This document shows positions 23,234 through 36,105 of a stretch of DNA of 64,000 nucleotides, in pieces. Numbering within the stretch: position 1 is the stretch's first letter; each line of letters begins with the position of its first letter. This DNA comes from Papaver somniferum (taxonomy: Eukaryota; Streptophyta; Magnoliopsida; Ranunculales; Papaveraceae). The DNA lies in NCBI RefSeq assembly GCF_003573695.1, contig NC_039359.1, forward strand, positions 137,293,939 to 137,357,938, given 5' to 3'. A model generated the notes under the pieces. It was not told where the DNA came from, made no database searches, and saw only the letters and a program-made list of their open reading frames with translations. The translations under genes were made by a program, and so were the position numbers.

Positions 23234-24080
23234 GTCAATTTTAGTGACAAAACTATTAATACATATGGATTACAAAATAAATAAAAATAGTAGCTTCTCA
23301 TCCAAATTCTTGATCTCCTTGGCATCTTCAACACAACTCGAAAACTTCGTCATTTCCAAGTACTCCATGATTTTAAACGTGTTCAACTAGTTGAAGATCC
23401 GTAATGATAACAATGAGAAAACAAAAACTCTCAATCATTGTTATACAGTGTCACAGTATTATTACACAACATCAAAGTCTAATTGTATCACAACTTTGAC
23501 AACAATACTATGGTGATATGTATCACTCCCCTTAGTCAATACTTCATCTCGACATGAAAACCACTGCCCCTTACATAATGATTCGTAAACCATATGTATT
23601 TGTAGTATGAAACTACACATTAATTCTCCCCCTTTTTGTCAACATAAATTGGCAAAGGTACGAAAACTAGTGGGATCCTCATGAAATTTTCATAGAGATA
23701 CTTCATGACCAAAAGAGAATAACACACCAACTAATTTAGATGCAATCATAAAGCCGAAGCTAAATGCATTCATCAAGTAGTTTATCAAAGATACAAGATA
23801 ACCCCTATAATATTCCACAGTCGCGCACTCCCCACAAAGATTTGGAAATTAAAGAACAAGTTCAAAAAGAACTCTCCCCCATAATATGTCATTCCCGAAA
23901 GAACAACAAAGGCGACCTTGCTTTTAAAAGAAAAGAAGTATTAAAAGGACACTAGGATACTTAATAGAAAAACTCATCTACTAGAAACAAATGCAATCAT
24001 GAAACAACACGATTCTGGAGATTCCAAACTCAATTTCCCGAAAGATCGAGATAACAGCAGGGGCAAGAGTTATGGAGAGT
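23234..24080 (-). other. 3' noncoding region of Copia element 2
   Basis: About 850 bp between the end of RNase H and the polypurine tract. No domain recognised in any frame. Confidence 0.6.
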
Positions 24081-25894
24081 TAATGAACGATAACAACACC
24101 AATAGACTGTCGTAGGTGTTGAAACGTGGCAGTGTCTAATGGTTTGGTGAGAATATCAGCCAATTGTTGTTCGGAAGGCACAGATTCCATAGTGATGATA
24201 CCATTTTCATAAAGATCTCGAATAAAATGGTACCTTATGTCTATGTGCTTAGTTCTTGAGTGCTCAACAGGATTCTCAGTGATGCGAATCGTACTTGATT
24301 ATCACAAAATATATTCATTATTCTAGAATCAATTCCATAATCAACAAGCATTTGTTTCATCCATAGAAGTTGAGTACAATGAACCTGCAGAAATGTATTC
24401 TGCTTCACATGTTGAGAGAGATTCTGAATTTTGTTTCTTGCTATGCCAAGCTACAAGACTCATCCCTACATAGTATAATCCCCCTGATGTACTCTTTATG
24501 TATTCCACACACCCTGGCCAATCTACATATGAATAGGTAGTAAGGTCAGTGTTAGTATCAAAAGTGTAAGAAAGACCATACCCGGTAGTGTGATTAATGT
24601 AACGTATGATCCTCTTTGCGGCTGCAAGATGAGATTCCTTTGGATTTGCCTGAAACCTATCACATCAACCAACACTAAAAGAAATATCAGGTCTTGTGGC
24701 AGTGAGATACAACATACTTCCAATGATAGACCGATAAAGTTTTTGATCCACATTTACACTTTTCTCATCTCTATGTAGTTTACCCGTGGTAGACATAGGA
24801 GTAAGTTTTGGAGTTGACTTATCAAGACTGAATCTTGAAACAAGATCCTTTGCATATTTTTATTGAGATAAGTGAATTCCATCCTTATGTTGTTGAATTT
24901 GCAAACCCAAAAAGAATTTTAATTCACCAACGTTGTTCATTTCAAACTCCTTACCAAGAGAAACTTGAAAATCTTTTGCAAGTTTCTCCGATGTTGATCC
25001 ATAGATGATATCATCTACATAAACTTGAGAAATTAAAACATCTTTCCCAATCTATTTGGTAAACAATGTTTTATCAGCTCCACCTCTTGAAAAACCTTTC
25101 CTAAGAAAAGAAGTAGTTAGTTTTTCAAACCAGGCACGAGGTGCTTGTTTTAACCCATACAATGCCTTGTTGAGTTTAAGGACATGATCAGGGAAATCAG
25201 GGTTTTCAAAACCCTTAAGTTGAGCGACATAGACTTCTTCCTTTAAGTTTCCATTTAGGAAGGCGGATTTAATGTCCATTTGAAACAGCTTAACCTTAAG
25301 AAAACAAGCATGAGCTAATAATAATCGAATTGACTCAAGGTGTGCCACAGGAGCAAAGGTTTCGTCAAAATTGGTTCCTTCAATATGTGAATAGCCTTGA
25401 GCGACAAGTCTAGCTTTGTTTCTGACAGTAGTGCCAAATTCATCAGACTTGTTCTTAAATATCCATTTGGTACCAACAATATTGATATTGGGGGGACAAG
25501 GTACGAGTTTCCATACATCTTGTCTTTGAAATTGATTTAACTCTTCATGCATTGAATTCACCCAAAAGGGATCACTAAGAGCTTCATCAATATTCCTTGG
25601 TTTTACTTGCGATAGATAACACCCAAAAATTGCAAATATTTTGAAGTTGACTCCTCGTCTTACCAGTAGATTTCCTACCTCCAATGATATTGTTAGTATC
25701 ATGATTCCTTTGAACCCAAAGATGTCGTGGAGTGACACGTTCTTGTTCAACAATAATAGCTTGACTAGAGCTTTTCTCCTCATCATTAGAGACATCAGAA
25801 TCAACAACCGTTGGAACAACTTCTTCTGTTTCTGACGTTTCTTTGATTTTCTCAATTGTCTCGGTTGAATGAAATTCAGCAGGAGAGTCGTCAT
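24080..25894 (-). pseudogene. Reverse transcriptase and RNase H of Copia element 2
   Basis: Frame 25894-25052 carries NKARLVAQGYSHIEGTNFDETF (split here: KARLVAQGY and NFDETFAPVA), FQMDIKSAFLNG with a catalytic aspartate, and ALYGLKQAPRAWF. An in-frame TAG follows at 25052-25054 (from CAG by C-to-T). The frame continues to YVDDII near 25020-25006 with the paired aspartates. RNase H is recognisable in broken frames around 24550-24380 (a Copia-style block ending in C.AEYI), and the final HIDIRYHFIRD-type block near 24260-24090. Several stops interrupt it. Confidence 0.85.
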
Positions 25895-25943
25895 GATGAA
25901 AATTACTTAGATCATCAACGATAACATTTTTTGATTCCATCAT
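25587..25943 (-). pseudogene. Integrase-RT linker of Copia element 2
   Basis: A 118-codon frame in phase with the integrase ORF after its premature stop at 26061. It is acidic and serine/glutamate-rich, as usual for the variable linker between integrase and RT in Copia pol. A frameshift within this stretch moves to the RT frame. Confidence 0.65.
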
Positions 25944-26060
25944 GACTTGGGTTCTGAGATTAAAGACTCCAAAATCACGACTGTCAGATGCATAGCCAAG
26001 AAAAATACCCTCATCACTTTTCGAATCAAACTTCCCTTTCTGTTCACGACCCTTTAGAAT

Positions 26061-27119
26061 TTAGCACTTACTGCCAAACACTCTGAGATAGTGTAAGTTG
26101 GGTTTATTACCGTAGCACAACTCATAGGGCGTGTTTAAGGTCTTTGACCGTAAGTAAACACGATTGATGAAATAGCAAGTCGTAAAAACAACATCACCCC
26201 AAAATCTTAACGGTAAGTTTTTGTTATGGAGCATTACCCTTGCCATTTCTTGAATGTTTCTATTCTTTCTTTCTGCAACTCCATTTGCTTGTGGAGTGAT
26301 GGGTGGAGAGTATTGTTGAATAATTCCCAGAGAGTCACAGTATTCAAATACTTGGGTATCTTTGAATTCAGTGCCACGATCGCTTCTAATTTTCTTTAGT
26401 TTGCGACCTTGTTCATTCTGGATTCTATTAACAATAATCTTGAACTCACTGAGTGTTTTATTCTTGTGAGCTAAAAATGCCACCCATGTGAATCTGGTGT
26501 AATCATCTACCATAACCAAAGCATACTTCTTCCCAGCCACTGTAGATTGTTGAATTGGGCCGAAAAGATCCATATGAATTAAATCAAGTGGAGGTTTGGT
26601 GAGAATATCTCGAGATGGTTTGTGTGGAACTTTCATTTGTTTACCCTTTAGACAGGCACCACATACACCTTCAACCTTAGCATTGATTTTGGGAACGCCT
26701 CTAACAAGGTCTTTGTTAATGATCTTAGTTAGAAGACGATAATTGATGTGACCATAACGCTCATGCCAAAGGTGTGTAGATTCTACCTTAGTCAAATTGC
26801 AACAATTACTAAACTGAGTATCTAGACGATAACAGTTATTTTTGCCACGTGATCCTTGAAAAATCACTTTCCCATATTTGTCGACAATGTCACATCCTTT
26901 ATCATTGAAGACAACTTTATGGCCTTTGTCACAGATTTGACTAATAGAAAGAAGATTAGCAGTCATACCTTTAACGTATACGATATCATGAATTTCAGGA
27001 ACGCCAGGTAACTTGATCGTCCCCTTCTTGCTTATGTAGCACCGACTTCCATCTCCAAAAGTTACTGGTCCACTATCAAAATCGCTTGAGTTGATAAACC
27101 ATGAGAGATATCCAGTCAT
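26061..27119 (-). pseudogene. Protease end and integrase of Copia element 2
   Basis: A 352-codon frame starting MTGYLSWF, which follows the protease active site in Copia elements. Next come ANLLSISQICDKGH, the GAG-pre-integrase block HLWHERYGHINYRLL, and the zinc-binding CGACLKGK. Catalytic segments follow: HMDLFGPIQ (D), IRSDRGTEF (D) and PQANGVAERKNR (E). The frame ends at a premature TAA at 26061-26063 in the FGSKC block, after which the same frame resumes. It is the least damaged coding part of this element. Confidence 0.9.
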
Positions 27120-27149
27120 GTGCCTGCTACACCCACTATCAAGGAACCA

Positions 27150-27812
27150 TTAAAAGGGTGATGTTGACTTTAGAGCAAAAGCTCCCATACTAGCACTACT
27201 AACCACTTTAGGCTTTCTTGTTAATATTGAATGTCTTTTAAAAGACGACAAAAGTTGAACAACTTTCTTATGTAGATCACTAGCAACTTTTAGTCTTTTC
27301 TTGAAAGACAAACAAACATGTTGAAAGTGATTATGAGAACCACAAAACAAACATGTACCAACATCACATCATAAACCTTGATAGAAGGAATCTGAGCACT
27401 GTCAGGTTTCACAAAGCCTAGACCTTGCTTATCACTTGACTTACGACAATTCTTCAAGGAAGAATTAGAGTCGTTTTTGAAAACCTTTGAAAAAGACATT
27501 ACAGACCTCAAATCCTCAAGCTTTGCAATTTCTGCAACAAGATCAGAATTGATCTGGATTTATTCATTCAACTTCTTCTGAAGGTCAACAACCTCTTCAG
27601 ATCGTTCTTGAAGTTTAGTTTTTTTTTATATAGACTTTGCAATGAGAGCTATCAATTTCTCTTATCCATCGAAGATTTTCGAGACACAAGAAACTGATAA
27701 GTTTTTTTAACTTAGGATTCTCAACCTTGTCGATGGTTTCTAGAACACTCTCGATGTTGAGTTTATCCATTTCTGGTGAAGCGTTTTTAGAGACAATATT
27801 ATCCATCATCAT
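27150..27812 (-). pseudogene. gag C-terminal remnant of Copia element 2
   Basis: Frames at 27812-27615, 27511-27290 and 27350-27150. The first two have coiled-coil-like leucine/lysine/glutamate spacing. The third contains a CCHC knuckle, CLFCGSHNHFQHVC (C-x2-C-x4-H-x4-C), at about 27360-27310. Only about 500 bp separate the knuckle from the primer-binding site, so the capsid (UBN2-type) part of Gag is missing. Confidence 0.75.
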
Positions 27813-27853
27813 ATCGCTACAAACACAGACTTATGAAGTCTTTAATGTGTTTG

Positions 27854-27868
27854 CCTGCTCAGATACCA
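27854..27868 (-). other. Primer-binding site (tRNA-iMet type), Copia element 2
   Basis: In element orientation TGGTATCTGAGCAGG, two bases after the LTR end TTTTCA. Confidence 0.85.
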
Positions 27869-27870
27869 GT

Positions 27871-29543
27871 TGAAAATGCGGGGGTCTAACAACCACACCC
27901 AACAATTCTTTTAGCAATCTGAGAGGACTTACTCCAATACACTTTATAGAGAATCAACTAGATAGTCAGACTCAATCTAGAGTATAGTATATCAAAGAGT
28001 TTAATATCTCTGTTTCACAATGTAATCAGCAAATAAAACAGATAGAAATCCGCGAGCCTGATTATTATGTGAAACAACATGAACGGTACCAAAGACCAAT
28101 GTTCAAGTGTCAATCAATTTAAATAAACAACCAAAGGTTGGATATTCTAATTGATTGATCTAAACGCACAACCTGTGATATTTCAATTATATAACAAAAT
28201 ATAATACGGAAAAGAAATAACACAGATACCAGAAGTTTTGTTAACGAGGAAACCATAAATGCAGAAAAACCCTGGGACCTAGTCCAGATTGAACACCACA
28301 CTGTATTAAGCCGCTACAGACTCCAGCCTACTACCAATTAACTTCAGACTGGACTGTAGTTGAACCTTAGCAATCTCACACTGATTCAAGGTACAGTTGC
28401 GTTCCTTATGTTTCTGATCCCAGCGGGATACTACGCACTTGATTCCCGTAGTTGATCTCACCCACAACCAAGAGTTGATACGACCCAAAGTCGAACACTT
28501 GATAAACAAATCTGTCTCAAACAGAAAAGTCTATAGATTGAATAAATCTGTCTCCCACAGAAATACCCAAGAGTTTGTGTTCCGTCTTTTGATAAATCAA
28601 GGTGAACAGGAACCAATTGATAAACCGGACTTATATTACCGAAGAACAGCCTAGTATTATCAATCACCTCACAATAATATTAATCGACTAGCGAAACAAG
28701 ATATTGTGGAATCACAAACGATGAGACGAAGATGTTTGTGATTACTTTTATCTTGCCTACCAGAGAAACTAATCTCGAGTCAATTATTTCAATTGAACTC
28801 AATACGATAGAATCGGGCAAGATAAGAACACGGAACTACAAAGAAAATAGTTGGGTCTGGCTTCACAATCCCAATGAAGTCTTTGAAGTCGTTAACCTAC
28901 AGGGTCTCGATAGAAACCTAAGGTTAAAGGAGAATCGACTCTAGTTATGCAACTAGTAACACACATGAGGTGTGGGGATTAGTTTTCCCAGTTGCTAGAG
29001 TTCTCCTTTATATAGCTTTCAAATTAGGGTTTGCAGTCCAAGTTACCTTGGTAACAAGGCATTCAATATTCACCGTTAGATGAAAAACCTGATTCAACCA
29101 AGCTAATATCTTTCAACCGTTAGATCGAACTTAGCTTGTTACACACAAATGAAACGTACCCTCATTTAGGTTTATGTAACCGTACCTAAACGTGTACACC
29201 ATGTTAGTTCACACATAGTTAACCGAGGTTAGCCATATGACTACTCTCATATCAACCTTATTCATCTTAACCATAACTAGTTCAAATGACTCAAATGAAA
29301 CTAGTTAAAGAGTTGTTTAATTGCTATATTCTCATAGATTTATACAAGAACACAATTGAAGCAAAATCGGTTTGATTCACTCGAATCAATCATGAACAAT
29401 ATAGCCACGGTTTGCAAAGATTGCATTCCTTAATATATAAATGTTTATGTTCATGTTCACAACCGATTTTAGAACTTTAACCTTCAAGTATGCAAACGGG
29501 TACGCATACTTGAAATACCCGGACCAAGATTGAGTTACGTCAG
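27871..29543 (-). repeat. 5' LTR of Copia element 2, inner part
   Basis: Matches 20774-22425 of the other LTR. The match stops at the insertion of the Tekay-like element at 29544 and resumes at 54480-55275. Confidence 0.9.
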
Positions 29544-32099
29544 TGTAGCGCCCCCTAAGCTAGCAGCTGACTAATCCAAAATATTAGCTATAAAATGAGG
29601 CACTAACGATCCAAAACATCTATTTAAACACTAATAAAGAAGTTCTAAACAAATATTAACCCGAATCTAAATCCTCTCTCAATTGAATACAAGAACTCCT
29701 CTCAAGTGATACATATTTAATAATGAGTTGGTTTACAGATAGAATATAAACACAAAAATAAACATAGCAGAAGCTAACCAACTAACGAAACCAATTTCTC
29801 GAAGCATTCATCGCCACATGCACAACTTGATCTGTCTCTGAAACTGAAAGTGGGAATTGAGTGAGCACATTATCCCGAAGTGTGCCCAGTAGAAATAACA
29901 ACTAACTTTCGAGTAATCACTAGAATGATTTAAAGACAATGCAAGTTTTGCTAAAAATGATAAAACGCGGAAATACAAATATATCATATTAAAATAATAA
30001 GTTGTACTGAAATATAAAGTTCTACCAACCATTAAACCGACACACATTCACACCATAAATAATAGTTGAGCGACGTCTTCCTTCGGAGCAGCAAGGCATG
30101 ACTGTTGTGGATTCTTCAATGATCATTAAAGCACCCTGAGGTTTCCGTCCTCAAGTCATAAACGATAAGTACCTTACCGGTACCTTATTCTACGCGCACT
30201 CTACATATCAAGTATATAAAGAGATCTAATGGTAACAACATTATATCAGATCGAAGTGCTTACACAATGGAGAGCCCACAATCCTCCCACGCGTAAATCC
30301 AACAATCATATATAATATTCTCAACATCATTCTCTCTAAACACCAAAACATAATATAATAGCTTTTGAAAGTAATTTAAAAGAACAGTAAACATTAATGT
30401 ATGAGACATGCGTTGCCCGTACAGAAATAGGGAAAATAATATTCAGTGACACGAGTACACACCTATTAGTTTATTAGTGGCAGCAATTTTCACTCCTTTA
30501 CCGCATAAATATAGATATAACTTTTGGGCAACAACATCAGACACCAATCAAAAGGAAACATTCTCCATTTCATGCTAACAATAAATAAAGATTGTAACCA
30601 CTTTCCAGTCAATGAAAAGAATCACTTTTGAAAATAAGTAAATACTCCCAAAACACAAATATTAGTTGTTTCTAAAGATCCAAGCCCATCCCAAAATGTA
30701 AAAGAAAACTAGTTTGTATTACACACATATATACATGCATACACGTATCATATACTAACAAAGATATGCATGCATTTCATAATATATAGATTTGTAAAAC
30801 AGTAATGAATACAAGAGAGTTCGTTATCAATTCCCACCTCTTTGGATGACAAGCCTCACCTACCTCGAGATCCACAATCCACTTTTTCATCATTTGAATC
30901 GATCGTTGTTAATACAGACTAACTGTTAATCACACAAGTATTCAAAAGATTAGCCAAAATGCTCACACAAAGCTCATAACATAATTTCATACAAGTCTCT
31001 AGTTATAGGCTAAGTGAAATAACTAATGGCTCTAATTCTATTACTAGTTCTATAACCTGGTAAGAAGTAATTTTTGGAATAAAACAATATCTACTTATCC
31101 AAATAGAATAAATTGGGTATCATCGGAAAGCCCTCGCAAAACTCGATAACTTTGTAGAAGGAACCGAAAGCTAATTCGGACCATAAAGGGTCCAAAACAT
31201 CAAAATACTAAGTCTGGTCCTAAACTCGGCCCATGGGGCCTAACCCGGCACGACCCACTAAACAGGCTCATTAAACCATGTACTGACTCATCGGGTCAAT
31301 CCACGACCCGATCCATTTACTCGGTTTACGACTCGTTTAGTCTGACTCACAACGAGTCAGATGGTCAACTGAGTTAGCTGTCTAACTCAGTCATCTTCCC
31401 CACCAAATTCTCAGAAATTATTCGTGTTTAGTTCTAAAGCCAGCTCTAGAGGTCAACTTCCAAGGTCTCTAGATTACAGAATATAAATTTAAAGGAAACA
31501 AACGATGACTCCTTAGAATCAAGGGATCACTCTCTACAATTATTGTTTACTGAATATTTTATGGATCTCAGTCTAACCTATCTTACTAAGCTCAAACATA
31601 TCAACCTTCGCAACTGAAAACACAGAATTACAGCTTCAACGGGCTATTTTCTAGGCACTATAACTCACTCGATTCTCAACCAAACTGAACAAACTTTATA
31701 TGTGCAGAAACTACACCCGGCGTACTACAACTTTTGTTTACAGAGCTACCACTAGTTCAATTTTAAAGTACCTTATTAGGTCCACACAAATAGGCCAGTG
31801 AAACAAATACCACTCCCGTAAACTCGTGATTTTCATGCAGACACATAAACTTCTAAACTATCATTCTTTGATAAATTCTAACTTAATCAAACATCCATCC
31901 AGAGCCCAAAACATAAATAACTTAATAGAGTCTAGCTTAAGAATTACCTTGATCAACAACATGTTCTTCACAAATTATCATCATGAACACTACGTAAGTT
32001 TCTCTTCTCCGTTAACAAAGTCCTCATCATCAACACCACTCTCTATTCTATTGGAGTTTTGATTAAACTCAAACTACTGGGTAAGTCATATACTTCGTG

Positions 32100-32427
32100 T
32101 GTTAGTCATGTGCGACTAGTTTTCACACGTACTGTTAGTCCCTTGTTAATAGGGAGTTGTTAGTTGAATGTTTCTGTTAGCATACCACTAAGCATGATTA
32201 GTGGGTATGTTTATGGTCCGTAACTTAGTGTGCCTACGTGCACTTGTTAGTTGAGTCTTATTAGGAAATGTTCCAAGTGGTCTGTAGCCTGTAAAGGCAT
32301 ATCTTTTATGTTAATGACAGATGTGAGAATAAGATTAACACACTGTAGACTCTCTATTCTGTGTTCCGCGTTTTCTTCCTCTCTGCTTTCTCTCTATACC
32401 TTGATTTTCATCATATTCTCTATAACA
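32100..32427 (+). repeat. Possible Copia solo LTR
   Basis: It begins TGTTAGTCATG, ends CTCTATAACA, and has the AATAAGATTAACAC and C/T-rich stretch common before the 3' end of short Copia LTRs. The flanks (TCGTG and TGACC) do not match, so this is tentative. Confidence 0.35.
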
Positions 32428-32595
32428 TGACCACTGATTTCTTATCCATGTCATAAGACTTCAAACCACAAATATAGTTTCCTCTAAACAATACATAAAC
32501 TCTTAATACTTTCCTATTTTATCACCTTCATCAACTCTAGCATCGTTTCTTCTATTTCTTCTTAAACTTATAACCCAAACTTTCTTTCACTCTCA

Positions 32596-32600
32596 CTAAC
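32596..32600. repeat. Target-site duplication, left side of Athila element 2
   Basis: CTAAC against CTGAC at 52519-52523, one mismatch. Confidence 0.6.
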
Positions 32601-35600
32601 TGATAGGTTTCATGTAAATTATGTATCTTATGTGTGCTTTTGAGTGTTTAGGTACAATGGAGTCGTTGGAAGTAAAAGAAGAAGAAAACGTCCATTTGGA
32701 TCGAAAAGGAGCAAAAAGATCAGTTCACAGGCAAAAGACATGGAAGTCGAGCCATGTCAACATAAGTGTTGTCATTGGGTTGACCCTTATCCTATTCATG
32801 GATGTCTAGAGTCATTCTGGGTATCCCCCTATCCACCCCACTTGAGTGCCTACTATCCACTATCATTTACTACACAACCCTAAATTTCAGAGAGAAATAA
32901 CTTCTCTTATCATTGCCTTCCTCTCTTTCCCACTCCACCTGATAACAATAGAGGCACCATTATAGAACAGAGAAATTCAGAGAGAGAGCAGGTGAGATCG
33001 AGAAAAAAATGAGTTTGATTTGAATTTGCAATGGTCGAAGAACAAGGAGGAAATTCATGTTGTTGTGGTTGTTTTCATGTTTGCAATGGTGATTTATTCG
33101 CAGCAGAAGAACTAGGTTTCTGAATTTGAGATTTCGAATCAAGGAAAGATATTAACAGCCATGGATTGAAGGTGATTTGAATGGGATTACAGAGAAATCA
33201 AGGAATTGGTGGTTGGCAGTGAAGATGGTGGTCGACTTAGGGTTTGAATTGGTTTCGATTTAGAGATGAGAAGTAACGGTTTTGCTGTCGAAATGACGAG
33301 ATTGAGACAATAATTGAGTTGTGTTGGGGTTAATTGAAGATGGGTTAAACTCGATTGAGTTTGGTATGATTTTGGTGAAGAATGAAAAGAGATTTTGCTG
33401 CTCAGAAATGGTGGTATAGAAGCTGGTTATGGGGATTGATAGAGGTTCCACAGTTGAAAGCAAATTTAATAATGGGTTTGTTCTAGACCATTATTACAAG
33501 GGTTATTGTCATGGTTGAGCTGAAGAACTGAAACGGTCTGGGGCTAGTGAACATATTTGAAGGGTTACAGATGCAACTCAATGTGTTAGTGGTGGTCTTG
33601 ATGAAATTGCAAACTGGTTGTGAAGCTGGCTTAAGTGATGAAGGAGGATTGAATGGTCTTGTGCTGATATGTTTGTACAAGGAAGTGCATCTACAGAACT
33701 GAGCCTGAGATGAAGTGATGCTGCTGATGGCAATGTAGCTGTAGGAAGTGAACTATTGCAGGTGCAAGTAGTTCTGGCAAGGATGAGCCGAAGATAATGT
33801 TGTTGTTGTTGGTTGAGCTTGAGCTCATGAGCGAGATGAATGAGAAATGGCAGGTGCTGTTTCTGGTTTATAATGGTCAGTGGTTGGTGTTGTGTATGAG
33901 AAGCTACAGATGGGTTGAGCTGAACCGACAAGGGTGTCGTGTTTGACAGCGTGAAATTGGGATGATGTTATTGCAGGTGGAGGTTGGCTTTGCAGTGGTT
34001 GTGAGCAGTATCGAGTGCTCAAGATGTTGTGTGATGAGCCGCAGGAAAGGGTGCAGTGCTGTATGAGTTGATGTTAATGATAATGGCCAAGGCTTGAAAT
34101 ATTAGAATGCAAGAAGAGATGGAATCAGAGATGATTGTTGCAATGTATATGAATGATCGTGGTTAGATGAATGTCTAGGAAAGAATGCAGTGGTGGAGAT
34201 GTTGTTGCGATTGAAATGGTGGGAATTGCGGAAATTGCAGGTGAGGTTCTGGTGGAGTTGTTGAGCAACAAGAAAAATAATTTGTTGTGGTAGTCTGCAC
34301 TTGAACTGAACTGAGTTAAAGAATAGAGATGTGGATGCATCTTTACAGTCCCAGAAGTGAATAGAGAGTGATGGTATTTGCGGATGAAGGGTTAAGCTGC
34401 AAACATTGGGCAGAACATGGATGCAGTGATCTTGGCAAGGAGAGAATGGAGTTAGATAATTACAGCAAGAAGAAGTTGCAATGAATTGGGAATTGCTGCT
34501 GCAGGATTGCAGTGATGGTTGCAATGGCCGGCTGAGTTGCAGTGAAGCACCATCATTACGCATCACAGGTTTGGCCTGTGCAAGATGGCTCAGGCTGTGC
34601 AACAGCTTTGGCCAAAACCATTCAGCTGCCTACTCAGACCTGACTCACCTAGTTAGAGGCTGACTCATTCATTTACCTGGCTGACTACCTGGCTCACCTG
34701 ACTCGGTATAACTCACTGAGTTTGACCGAGCTAACTCAGTTGACCGACCGAACTGACTCGTTGACCAGTGACCGGGTGGACTTTGCCAGTCCCTGAGATG
34801 TTTTCCGGCGCCCACTTTTAGCAAGATTTTTACATGGGTTCTTCACACACATGGGCATTGGGTGGGCTTCTTGGTGATGGGATTTTGAAGACTTGACCTA
34901 AGAAGAGCTACAAAAAGAAAAGTTTTCTACTTCCTTTGGGGCACTATCTTTTTCTACTTGGAACTTTGGAGAGCGGCGATTCTATTAGGATTTGCTTTCG
35001 TTTATTTTTCATCTTATTAAATTTATTTTTGATTATGATTATGATGAACTCAAAAGCTATGAGTAGCTAAACACAATTATTGGTTATGGGATAAAAGTTG
35101 ATTTCTCAAGCATGATATTTGAATCAATGGATTAGTTTTGTCTCAACTTTATTGTTTATGATTCGTGGTTTATATTGTTTTATGATTTGATTGCTAGTTT
35201 GGTTGAGTCCGGAATCAATTAGATTAGTCTTCATCTTTATTGCTAGGTTAGGGTTATTATACGAAAAAGTGATAGTTCCTGATTATAAGTAGCATAAATT
35301 TGAGTAGTGCTTGTAGTGATATATCCTACTAGTCACATATGAATCATAACCTTTGTTAAAACGAATTAGTGCTTTTACACGTTTGTTTGAATTGATTAGT
35401 CTTATTTCATAGAACTTATTGCTCTTAGGAAGTTAAATTTAATTGTGTTTTTACACTTTAGGTTACTTTTTAGGTAGATTTCACAATAGCATCTTTTAAT
35501 GTTGTTTGTGATAAAATCGGGAAATAAACGGGATACTCTTGCGATTAAGATATCCTAGGACTTTTATTAAATGAGAGATTAAAATATCAATTCTAGTCAT

Positions 35601-35859
35601 TGATGAAAATACATGTTTGTGAATGATACTATCCCGTGACCAATATCTTCTTCTATCGATTATTCAAATTATTTTATTGCTTTCAATTTATTTTATTAAA
35701 TGCTTAGATAAAAATAAAAACCCCCCTGGTTACTAAGAAACTGAACTTTTATAACAACAAAAGCCTCTCTGTGGGAACGAACTCTTTCTTACCACATATT
35801 TCATTTAAATTTAGTTGAGTGAGAAAGTGAATTATTTTTGACGCATACGACAGCGATCA
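32601..35859 (+). repeat. 5' LTR of Athila element 2
   Basis: 3259 bp, beginning TGATAGGT and ending GCGATCA. It lacks about 50 bp present just inside the start of the 3' copy (43287-43336). Minus-strand open frames at 33260-34602 recur in the second LTR copy and are rich in serine/histidine/glutamine. I treat them as chance frames in an LTR, not genes. The stretch 34640-34790 is dense in GACTCA and TTGACC words. Confidence 0.9.
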
Positions 35860-35864
35860 AATTT

Positions 35865-35881
35865 TGGCGCCGCTGTCGGGG
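35865..35881 (+). other. Primer-binding site (tRNA-Asp type), Athila element 2
   Basis: TGGCGCCGCTGTCGGGG, six bases after the LTR end, a close match to the complement of plant tRNA-Asp. This primer is characteristic of Athila elements. Confidence 0.85.
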
Positions 35882-36105
35882 AGGCATACATCTTGTTATT
35901 AAGTTTTTAATTTCTTATCATCATTTCTGCTTTCATATTTGCTTTTTGTTTTCTTGTCTTGTTTCTCACTTGTTTGCAAGAATTGTTTTCAGGTACCTAA
36001 TCCCTGGCTTCTAAAGATTGGAATTATCCAAGGTGCGGGATAGTTACTCGAAGAGGCACAATACTCCAACCAAGTCAAGACACGACGGAAGAACAAGAGT
36101 TAGAA

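Larger units (their letters stand above)
29544..32600 (-). repeat. Tekay-like 3' LTR, left part before the Athila 2 insertion
   Basis: The first about 100 bp match the other LTR at 53943-54070. The remaining about 3 kb is absent from that copy. It holds no gene. A dense cluster of GAGTCA/TGACTC and GGTCAA words lies at 31270-31400. A possible solo LTR lies at 32100-32427. Confidence 0.65.

Noticed and set aside
33260..34602. Several minus-strand open frames up to 166 codons in the LTR of Athila element 2
   Set aside because: They are repeated in the second LTR copy with frame breaks, have low-complexity serine/histidine/glutamine content, and carry no motif.
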